From an uncultured Succinivibrio sp. (GTDB taxonomy: Bacteria > Pseudomonadota > Gammaproteobacteria > Enterobacterales > Succinivibrionaceae), in the NCBI GenBank assembly GCA_902785325.1, contig CACZXZ010000012.1, positions 1 through 49,563 of the forward strand: 49,563 nt of DNA. Direction: 5' to 3'. How positions within the stretch are numbered: position 1 is the first letter of the stretch; every line of letters starts with the position of its first letter. The notes beneath the pieces were generated by a model. It was not told the origin of the DNA and ran no database searches. It saw nothing but the letters and a program-made list of their open reading frames with translations. Made by a program: the position numbers and the translations under genes. Below are positions 42,988-49,563 of this stretch, piece after piece.

Positions 42988-44697
42988 TTAATCCTCACTT
43001 AAAAACATATCAGACATGCTACCGCCACCTTGTTGCATTGGTAATACTTTAGCATCAGTATTACATGCAATATCCACAATAACTAGCTTGTCTTTCATAG
43101 CTAAAGCTTTTTCAATTGCCCCATCAAGATCTTTAGGGGATGTAACCTTAATACCCTCATGACCGTAAGCTTTAGCTAAAGCTACGAAGTCTGGGTTGTA
43201 GTTTAGGTTAGTAGAGCTAATGTGTCCTTTGTAGAACATACGTTGCCACTGTCTTACCATACCTAAAGTAGAGTTATCTAAGATAAAGATCTTAATTGGT
43301 AAGTCGTACTCTAAGCAGGTAGATAACTCCTGAATATTCATTTGGAAAGAGCCATCACCTGTAAATAGGCAAACAGTACTATCAGGATTACCTACAGCAG
43401 CACCAATAGCAGCAGGGAAACCATAACCCATAGTACCTAAGCCACCAGAGGTTAAAAGCTTACGAGGCTCATCAAACTTGTAATATAAAGCGGTAAACAT
43501 CTGATGCTGACCTACGTCTGTTGCAATGATAGCTTTACCATTAGTTGCTTTATAAACTGCTTCAATGATCTCTTGAGGTTGAATTAGAGTGTCATTCTTT
43601 GCATAGTTTAGACAATCAATATGTCTCCACTTAGCAATTTCAGCCCACCAAGTCTTTAAAGCTTCATTCTCGTGTAAATCAAACTCATCAAAAGCTTCAA
43701 TGAATTGATTTAAAACTGTCTTAGCATCACCTACGATAGGGATATCAGCAGTTACAGTCTTTGAAATAGAAGCAGGATCGATATCAATATGAATAATCTT
43801 AGCAGCTGGGCAGAATTTTGATAAGTTGTTAGTTACACGATCATCAAAACGGCAACCTACGGCAAATACAACATCTGCTTTATCCATGGCATTATTTGCT
43901 TCATAAGTACCATGCATACCAAGCATACCTAAGAATTGTTTATCTGTTGATGGATAAACACCTAAACCCATTAGAGTGGAGGTTACAGGTAAATTAAATC
44001 TGTGAGCAATAGCTCTTACCTCATCGATGGCACCTGACAATTGAGCACCACCACCTACTAGCATAATAGGTCTTAATGAATCAGCAAGTAGTTTAGCTGC
44101 ACGCTTTACTTGACCACGGTGACCTTGCTTAGTTGGATTGTAAGAACGTAATCTTACAGGACCTTCTTGCTCAGGATACTCAAATCTTAAAGATGGTCTT
44201 ACGCAGTCTTTTGGAATATCTACGACAACAGGACCAGGTCTTCCTGAGGAGGCTAAATAGAAAGCTTGTCGAATATACTTTGGAATATCTAAAGCGCACT
44301 GACATAGATAAGAGTGCTTAACAATAGGTCTTGTAATACCTACAGTATCCACTTCCTGGAAAGCATCAGAGCCAATTAAAGGAGTTCCTACCTGGCCTGT
44401 TAAAATGACCATAGGAATAGAATCCATGTAAGCAGTTGCAATAGCAGTTACAGTGTTAGTTGCACCAGGACCTGAGGTCACTAAGCATACACCTACTTTG
44501 CCAGTAGAACGGGCATAGCCGTCTGCAGCATGAGCCACACCTTGCTCGTGGCGACCTAAAATGTGCTTAATCTTTGTAGACTCTAATAAGGCATCATAAA
44601 TATCTAAGACGGCGCCGCCTGGATATCCAAACAAATGATCAACACCTAAGTCTTCAAGGGTACGCACTACCATTTGTGCGCCAGACATCATGGTCAT
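42988..44697 (-). CDS. ilvI: Acetolactate synthase large (catalytic) subunit, copy 1
   Basis: Catalytic subunit, 569 residues, with the same landmarks as copy 2: ILGRHEQGVAHAADGYARSTGKVGV, SGPGATNTVTAIATAYMDSIPMVI, GMLGMHGTYEANNAMDKADVVFAVG, GLGTMGYGFPAAIGAAVG and the ThDP motif GDGSFQMNIQELSTCLEYDLPIKIFILDN. The block TVTADIPIVGDAKTVLNQF is shared almost unchanged with copy 2. GGAG precedes the ATG. The gene is 18 bases after the methyltransferase-like gene, so it probably shares a transcript with it and ydiJ. Confidence 0.95.
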   Translation of the reverse strand: MTMMSGAQMVVRTLEDLGVDHLFGYPGGAVLDIYDALLESTKIKHILGRHEQGVAHAADGYARSTGKVGVCLVTSGPGATNTVTAIATAYMDSIPMVILTGQVGTPLIGSDAFQEVDTVGITRPIVKHSYLCQCALDIPKYIRQAFYLASSGRPGPVVVDIPKDCVRPSLRFEYPEQEGPVRLRSYNPTKQGHRGQVKRAAKLLADSLRPIMLVGGGAQLSGAIDEVRAIAHRFNLPVTSTLMGLGVYPSTDKQFLGMLGMHGTYEANNAMDKADVVFAVGCRFDDRVTNNLSKFCPAAKIIHIDIDPASISKTVTADIPIVGDAKTVLNQFIEAFDEFDLHENEALKTWWAEIAKWRHIDCLNYAKNDTLIQPQEIIEAVYKATNGKAIIATDVGQHQMFTALYYKFDEPRKLLTSGGLGTMGYGFPAAIGAAVGNPDSTVCLFTGDGSFQMNIQELSTCLEYDLPIKIFILDNSTLGMVRQWQRMFYKGHISSTNLNYNPDFVALAKAYGHEGIKVTSPKDLDGAIEKALAMKDKLVIVDIACNTDAKVLPMQQGGGSMSDMFLSED

Positions 44698-44715
44698 GAA
44701 TTTCTCCTATAATAA

Positions 44716-45231
44716 CTAATTGGCCTTTTTAGGTTTTGGCCAAAACCTGTTAGGTACATCTTGTACCCATTTTTCAAATTCTTCAGGAAAATCTTTCTTT
44801 AATCTTGGCTCATCTAATAGCATGGTAAAACCATAAGCAAAGATTAACATCCCTAAAGGAACGATTAAAGTTAATACTGAATTTATAGCACAACAAAGAC
44901 CTAAATAAAACAGTACTAAGCCCATATGCATTGGATTTCTGCACATGCTGTAAGGTCCTGTAGTAACTAGGTGAACAGTTTGATTAGATAAATGTACTTT
45001 ACCTACCACAATTGCGCCACCTTTACCTTTGGTGATTAGTTCATAATTAGACCATATTACAAAGAATAATCCAACCCCAGAGCAAATTGCTCCAAAGATG
45101 GGGGTAGCAATATTGTTTGGCATAAAGTCATAAGGACAAAAATATGCTAAAACAAAGATAGCTAAAGGTCCTAAGATAAAAAAGATAGAACTACCAAAGA
45201 TATAAGCTACAACATTCCTTAAGGTAAACAT
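44716..45231 (-). CDS. Isoprenylcysteine carboxyl-methyltransferase-like membrane protein
   Basis: Putative integral-membrane SAM methyltransferase (ICMT/PEMT-like). The 171-residue protein has about four hydrophobic segments. The signature NQTVHLVTTGPYSMCRNPMHMGLVL carries the TGPY...RNPMH substrate/SAM-binding motif, followed by the LDEPRLKKDFPEEFEKW tail typical of the family. The substrate cannot be named; bacterial members rarely have known functions. Its start overlaps the ydiJ stop (TAATG), so it is coupled to ydiJ. Confidence 0.8.
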   Translation of the reverse strand: MFTLRNVVAYIFGSSIFFILGPLAIFVLAYFCPYDFMPNNIATPIFGAICSGVGLFFVIWSNYELITKGKGGAIVVGKVHLSNQTVHLVTTGPYSMCRNPMHMGLVLFYLGLCCAINSVLTLIVPLGMLIFAYGFTMLLDEPRLKKDFPEEFEKWVQDVPNRFWPKPKKAN

Positions 45232-48200
45232 TATTGAGCCTCTTTTAATAACTCATCTAGCACAAATAATGGGTGGTTTGCTCTTTTACCTTCCATTCTT
45301 AATACTTGAGAACGGCAGCTAAAGCCAGTGATTAAGCAATGGTTAAAGTCACGCTTTTGAATTTCACCTTTCCAGTTCTTTTCATAAACAGCGTAAGTTT
45401 CATCATGGTTTTTAGCAATATGACCAAATAAACCTGCCATACCACAGCAAGCAACATTGATAGGGATTAGATTTAATCCAAACTTATTCATTAAATTCTG
45501 CCACATAATAGGAGCTGGAGTTACTAAAGCTCTTTCAGTGCAGTGAGTAAATAAGTAATAAGGCTCTTTGAATTTATCGCTATTAGCTTTAGCTAATACT
45601 TTTGCTTTGATTTTCTCAAAGTTATCTTCAAACTTTTGAGTACCAAATTGCTTAGTTAACCACTCTTCTGGGAGTAACACATTAAATTCACCCTTTTGCT
45701 CGCCAAGCATTTGAGCATACTCATCACGATAGCAGATAGTAAGGGCTGGATCATAACCTACTAGTGCTTTATCAGTCTTAGCAATTCTCTCAAGTCTTGC
45801 TGACTGCTTTGCAGCATAGTGTAAGAAGCTTCTTCTTTGGCCACGAATAATCTTAATCTTGCCGTTTACATAAGGGCGTAAGAAAGCAACTTTATAGCCT
45901 AAGTTTCTGATGACACAAGCCATCTTTACAAGGCCATCAGCTTCATAGCAAACAGTGAAAGGATCGGTAACTATAATAACTTCATAATCTGACTTTTCAG
46001 CTTTTTGAGCACTTAGAATTTCAAAATCATTTTCTTTACATTCTTGTGCGAAAGTCTTTTCACTAAATAGTGGAATATCCACAAAGCCAAAGATCTTTTT
46101 AGTTAAAGCTTTTACAAAGTTATTTGATAGAACCGCATTTGACAATTTAGGGAATTTAGACATGATAGGTAGGGTAAATTCCGCATTTAAAATGAGGATA
46201 TCCATCAAAGGACGCAGATATCTGCTGTAGTATAAAGCTAAGAATCTTGAGTTTAAATCAGCTGCGTTTACGTGAGCTGGGCAAATGCTCTTACAGGATT
46301 TGCAGGATAAACAAGTAGAGATATTCTCTAAATACTCAGTAGAGTAGTCACAACCTTTAGTTACGATAGTGTTGAAGACTCTGCGAGCAAAATTTACAGG
46401 ATTTGGCATGGAGGTAAATAAAGCTACCTCTTCTGTAGCAATATTATGTCCACGATCATTCATAAGTCTCATCCACTCACGCATAAGCTCACTATAGCCT
46501 TTAGGAGAGCGAATGTGGTTTTTAGTATAGCGATAGCTTGGGCACATTAAAGCGCTCTTGTCATAGCTAAAGCATTGACCATTACCATTACAGCTTACAG
46601 CTCCCTTAAAGGAGGTTCTTACAGTTAGTGGAATAGTCTTATCTAAATCACCTCTCATCAAAGAATCAATAGCGACAATCTTGTCATCACGATTTGAGAA
46701 AGGTACACAGATTTTGCCTGGATTTAAAATATTCTTAGCGTCGAATAATTCTTTTACTTTTCTTGCAACAGGATATAAAGACTTAAAGAAGACTTCACCA
46801 TAGCAAGAGCGGTATCCACGACCGTGTTCACCCCACATTTGACCATGGTACTTGTTTACAAGCTCAACAACCTTATTAGAGATAGTAACTAACTTCTCTT
46901 TATCCTCTTTTAAGGTTAAATCAAGAGCAGGTCTTACGTGCATTAGACCAGTATCTACGTGACCGAACATACCGTAGGTTACATTTAGTGAATCTAGTAA
47001 TTGTCTAAACTCTAAAATGTAATCAGCCAAATTCTTTGGTGGTACTACAGTATCTTCAGTAAAGGCTACTAACTTCTTATCGCCAGCTGCTGCACCTAAT
47101 AAACCTACCGCTTTCTTTCTCATGCCGTAAATAGAAGCTACAGCTTTTGGAGTAGTAGCAAGCTGTGCACCTAAAATACCATTTTCAAAAGTCTTTGCTT
47201 TTTCTTGAACAGTTGCAAAGATGGTATTTAGTTTTTGATGTTCAGCTTCTTTATCATAACCATTGAACTCAACGATATTGATACCTAAAATCTCGTGACC
47301 ATCAACTTCTTGGATATAGTCTTTTACACTGTTCCAAACGGTGTCTTTCTTAGCTAAATTAAGTACTCTAGAATCAACTGTTTCAACAGAGAATACGCCA
47401 GCATCAATTAAATCTACAGCATGACGTAAGGCACTATCAAAGTTCTCATACTTAACTACCATCAACTCTCTAAAATCAGGAGTTTTGGTTAAATCTAAAG
47501 TAGCACCACAGATAATTGCTAAGGTACCTTCAGCACCACAAATTATTCTAGCAAGATTTAATGTATCAGTAGTTGGATCATAGGAGTTTTGTAAATCGTA
47601 GCCTGTCATGAAACGATTTAATTTAGGGAAGATCTCCTCAATCTCTTTGCGGTTATCTTTTAATAGCGCATAACAGCCACGGTAGATGTCACCTTCAAGG
47701 CCTTTCTTTTGTAAGCACTCTTGTAATTTGTCGCCACTTACAGGACCAAAGGTAGTGATAGTGCCATCTAGTAGCACTACAGTTACATCTTTAATGTGAT
47801 TAGAGGTTCTACCATATCTTAAAGAGCCTTGACCTGCAGCATCATTACTTATCATGCCACCTAAGCAAGCACGGCTTGAGGTAGATAACTCTGGTGAGAA
47901 GAATAAATTGTATGGCTTTAGAAATTCATTTAGCTCATCTTTAATTACACCAGCTTGAGCATAGATTTCTCTTTGGTCAGGATTGAAGTTTAGGGTAGCT
48001 TTCATATAACGAGAGCAATCGATGGTAACACCATCATTTAAAGATTGTCCGTTAGTACCTGTACCACCACCACGAGGAGTAATTACAAGTTTTTCAAAGA
48101 TAGGCTCGTTTCTAACCTTTACAGCGATACTAATGTCTTCGTTATCTTTTGGAAAGATCACGCCTTGAGGCATTCTTTGATATACAGAATTGTCAGTTGC

Positions 48201-48323
48201 ACATAAGAGTCTTGAAGCATGTGCATATTCAACATCTCCTTTAAAACCATGTTCTTTTAAGGAGGTTAAATACTTTTTATACAATGGCTCTAGTTCTGGA
48301 AGATCAACAATCTTAGGGATCAT
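45231..48323 (-). CDS. ydiJ: YdiJ-type FAD/Fe-S D-2-hydroxyacid dehydrogenase
   Basis: Large flavo-iron-sulfur enzyme; E. coli YdiJ acts on D-2-hydroxyglutarate. The 1030-residue product matches that 1018-residue protein throughout. The FAD domain has ITPRGGGTGTNGQSLNDGVTIDCSR and SPELSTSSRACLGGMISNDAAGQGS. The oxidase C-terminal domain has AFTEDTVVPPKNLADYI and FGHVDTGLMHVRPALD. The Fe-S part has CNGNGQCFSYDKSALMCPSYR, CLSCKSCKSICPAHV with four ligand cysteines, and a CCG domain ending VACCGMAGLFGHIAKN. AMRKKAVGLLG is present as YGMRKKAVGLLG. Electrons presumably go to quinones or cytochromes. It starts the ydiJ-methyltransferase-ilvI-ilvH run. Confidence 0.93.
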   Translation of the reverse strand: MIPKIVDLPELEPLYKKYLTSLKEHGFKGDVEYAHASRLLCATDNSVYQRMPQGVIFPKDNEDISIAVKVRNEPIFEKLVITPRGGGTGTNGQSLNDGVTIDCSRYMKATLNFNPDQREIYAQAGVIKDELNEFLKPYNLFFSPELSTSSRACLGGMISNDAAGQGSLRYGRTSNHIKDVTVVLLDGTITTFGPVSGDKLQECLQKKGLEGDIYRGCYALLKDNRKEIEEIFPKLNRFMTGYDLQNSYDPTTDTLNLARIICGAEGTLAIICGATLDLTKTPDFRELMVVKYENFDSALRHAVDLIDAGVFSVETVDSRVLNLAKKDTVWNSVKDYIQEVDGHEILGINIVEFNGYDKEAEHQKLNTIFATVQEKAKTFENGILGAQLATTPKAVASIYGMRKKAVGLLGAAAGDKKLVAFTEDTVVPPKNLADYILEFRQLLDSLNVTYGMFGHVDTGLMHVRPALDLTLKEDKEKLVTISNKVVELVNKYHGQMWGEHGRGYRSCYGEVFFKSLYPVARKVKELFDAKNILNPGKICVPFSNRDDKIVAIDSLMRGDLDKTIPLTVRTSFKGAVSCNGNGQCFSYDKSALMCPSYRYTKNHIRSPKGYSELMREWMRLMNDRGHNIATEEVALFTSMPNPVNFARRVFNTIVTKGCDYSTEYLENISTCLSCKSCKSICPAHVNAADLNSRFLALYYSRYLRPLMDILILNAEFTLPIMSKFPKLSNAVLSNNFVKALTKKIFGFVDIPLFSEKTFAQECKENDFEILSAQKAEKSDYEVIIVTDPFTVCYEADGLVKMACVIRNLGYKVAFLRPYVNGKIKIIRGQRRSFLHYAAKQSARLERIAKTDKALVGYDPALTICYRDEYAQMLGEQKGEFNVLLPEEWLTKQFGTQKFEDNFEKIKAKVLAKANSDKFKEPYYLFTHCTERALVTPAPIMWQNLMNKFGLNLIPINVACCGMAGLFGHIAKNHDETYAVYEKNWKGEIQKRDFNHCLITGFSCRSQVLRMEGKRANHPLFVLDELLKEAQ

Positions 48324-48493
48324 TTAAGTGCCTCTATACAATAATAAAAACTTGTCTTTGTTATATGTTAGAAAAGTGAATAAGAATTATTGTACATCAA
48401 TTTTGTGACACTTATTTAAGAAATAGCTTGTGCTCTAAAAAAGGAAATTAAATTAAACTAAATTTGTCTTTAAGTGTAATAAAGACTAACAAA

Positions 48494-48520
48494 AACAGGT
48501 AAATTGTAAGTTAATTACCA
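48494..48520 (-). terminator. Possible weak terminator after the 78-residue gene cluster
   Basis: On the minus strand GGTAATT pairs with AATTTACC with a one-base bulge, followed by TGTTTTTG. It overlaps the stop codon of the last tandem gene. It is an AT-rich, weak candidate. Confidence 0.35.
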
Positions 48521-48751
48521 CATGAGGCGCAAAATATACGCAAGATCACCTGCGTGCTCATTGCATACATCCAAACTAAGATCTTTACCAAAGGCTCCAA
48601 AAAGACCTTCATACCGTTCTTTAATGACATTTTCATTTTCAGTAATTGTCTCATTTACGGCCTTGAGTTTTCTCTCTTTTGAAAACATACTAAATGGACC
48701 GTCTAGGCAACGAAGACAAACTAACTTTTTGAATTCTTTATACGTAACCAT
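48515..48751 (-). CDS. Hypothetical small protein, tandem family member 3 (78 aa)
   Basis: No family recognised. The 78-residue product starts MVTYKEFKKLV and ends GDLAYILRLMW. It shares with its two upstream neighbours the frame Y-EFKKLV, a Cys pair region (CLRC), ETITENENVIKERY, L-L-VC-E-A-D-A-ILR and a terminal Trp. By hand it is about four-fifths identical to the next copy. No signal peptide or membrane segment is seen. ATG 48751 is chosen over GTG 48763 because the other two copies begin at the same aligned position and all three then have exactly 78 residues. It starts 5 bases after the preceding gene. Confidence 0.7.
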   Translation of the reverse strand: MVTYKEFKKLVCLRCLDGPFSMFSKERKLKAVNETITENENVIKERYEGLFGAFGKDLSLDVCNEHAGDLAYILRLMW

Positions 48752-48756
48752 TTTTA

Positions 48757-48993
48757 CTACCACATAAGCCTCAGAATATAAGCAAGATCGCCTGCGTGCT
48801 CATTACATACTTTCAAACTTAACTTTTCACCAAAAGCCTCAAAAAGACCTTCATAACGTTCTTTAATGACATCTTCGTTTTCGGTAATTGTCTCATTTAC
48901 TGATTTGAGTTTTATATCATCAGGAAAATTGCTAAAAGAATCTTCTAAACAAATAAGACAAACTAACTTTTTAAATTCTTTATAGCTCACCAT
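48757..48993 (-). CDS. Hypothetical small protein, tandem family member 2 (78 aa)
   Basis: No family recognised. Acidic, helical-looking 78-residue protein starting MVSYKEFKKLV, with CLICLEDSF, SVNETITENEDVIKERYEGLF, LSLKVCNEHAGDLA and ending ILRLMW. GGAG lies 6 bases before ATG 48993, so the longer frame to 49014 is not used. It is much closer to the copy at 48515 than to the one at 49045. This suggests a recent duplication after an older one. Confidence 0.72.
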   Translation of the reverse strand: MVSYKEFKKLVCLICLEDSFSNFPDDIKLKSVNETITENEDVIKERYEGLFEAFGEKLSLKVCNEHAGDLAYILRLMW

Positions 48994-49044
48994 GGAATAC
49001 TCCTTATCAATCATCTGAAAGCTCTACTTTAGGTTAGAAAATGA

Positions 49045-49281
49045 CTACCACAACCATCTTAGAATGTTTGCCACATCTGCAGCATACTCAGTGCAAACAC
49101 TAAGATCTAAGAAATCTTCAAAATGATCTGACAATTGCCGGTAGCGTTCTTTAATCACATCCTCGTTTTCGAGAATGGTTTTGCTAATTTCATTAAGGCG
49201 CCTCTCTTTTGGAAAAGCATTAAAGCTATCTTGATAGCAAAACTTAACTACGAGCTTTTTAAATTCTAGGTAACTTGTCAT
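49045..49281 (-). CDS. Hypothetical small protein, tandem family member 1 (78 aa)
   Basis: No family recognised. The 78-residue product starts MTSYLEFKKLV, keeps YQDSFNAFPKERRL, ILENEDVIKERY, LDLSVCTEYAADVANILRWLW and is the most diverged of the three. AGGAG stands upstream of the ATG. It is the promoter-proximal gene on the minus strand. All three likely form one transcript, with the AT-rich region upstream (49282-49563) as regulator. Confidence 0.72.
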   Translation of the reverse strand: MTSYLEFKKLVVKFCYQDSFNAFPKERRLNEISKTILENEDVIKERYRQLSDHFEDFLDLSVCTEYAADVANILRWLW

Positions 49282-49563
49282 ACCAACTCCTAATTAAATT
49301 TATAACTGAAGCTGTATTGCTTGTTTTAAGTGAAACTGCGAATTCCAAATTTGATTCAACTATTTTCCATTAAAACTGCATATTCATTGTCTTAAATTTA
49401 TAATTCATTCTTCCATTTAAATTCATCGTTCTTTTATTTTTGTTCATCATTCCCGACCTGTTTGGCTATCTTTTAAAACTAAATTTCATTCCATTATTTT
49501 TGTTTTTTAATCCGATATTTTTAAGCCATAAAAACACCGAAAAGATCTCACCATTATCTTAAT
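49282..49563. other. AT-rich region upstream of the tandem triplet with phased TTCAT motifs
   Basis: No gene seen. TTCAT followed by T or C occurs at 49383, 49404, 49422, 49443 and 49485: intervals 21, 18, 21 and 42 bases, near multiples of two helical turns. The plus strand is strongly T-rich. It may hold the promoter or binding sites for the triplet, but the window ends before any neighbour is reached. Confidence 0.35.

Noticed and set aside
1-49563. CRISPR arrays, insertion sequences, prophage, tRNA genes
   Set aside because: I found no regularly spaced long repeats, transposase or integrase frames, phage genes or cloverleaf sequences in either strand.

Overview
The window reads as a chromosomal segment of an AT-rich gammaproteobacterium, most likely an anaerobic or facultative, polarly flagellated member of the Aeromonadales such as the Succinivibrionaceae. 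That placement is inference. It rests on the gammaproteobacterial cell-wall and division cluster ending in ftsZ-lpxC, on LpoA, SspB, AcnB, an E. coli-type malate dehydrogenase, a YdiJ-type FAD/Fe-S dehydrogenase and a MotX-like polar flagellar motor protein. I see no 16S gene, phage, insertion sequence, tRNA or CRISPR array.

Layout: (1) 1-5.4 kb: rplM-rpsI, a YjbR/YyaQ-like gene where sspA usually sits, sspB, lpoA on the minus strand, rsmI and the RNase P RNA gene. (2) 5.6-23.0 kb: an almost complete dcw cluster, mraZ-rsmH-ftsL-ftsI-murE-murF-mraY-murD-ftsW-murG-murC-ftsQ-ftsA-ftsZ-lpxC, lacking ddl between murC and ftsQ and preceded by a three-repeat MraZ operator. (3) 23.0-27.4 kb: ampD, acnB and mdh. 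(4) 27.4-32.0 kb, minus strand: a 25-residue-repeat DUF285/BspA-like protein, a metallo-beta-lactamase-fold hydrolase, tatC-tatB-tatA, and a Tat-exported HD-domain protein upstream of tatA. (5) 32.2-39.1 kb: motX with a sigma-28-like promoter, ffh, a chemoreceptor, then rpsP-rimM-trmD-rplS. (6) 39.1-48.3 kb, minus strand: two complete acetolactate synthase gene pairs separated by a SUFU-domain gene, preceded by an isoprenylcysteine-methyltransferase-like gene and ydiJ. (7) 48.5-49.6 kb: three tandem paralogous genes, each 78 codons, followed by an AT-rich region with phased TTCAT motifs.

Most of the window is core metabolism and growth machinery: ribosome assembly and tRNA/rRNA modification, peptidoglycan precursor synthesis (UDP-MurNAc-tripeptide through lipid II), divisome assembly, lipid A commitment (LpxC), muropeptide recycling (AmpD), and TCA or reductive-branch enzymes (AcnB, Mdh). 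The less explained material is the tandem 78-residue family, the Tat-exported HD protein joined to tatABC through a terminator-like hairpin, the DUF285 protein beside a metallohydrolase, and the SUFU gene between two acetolactate synthase pairs. No clearly new multi-gene system can be proved from sequence alone; the tandem triplet is the best candidate for something undescribed.
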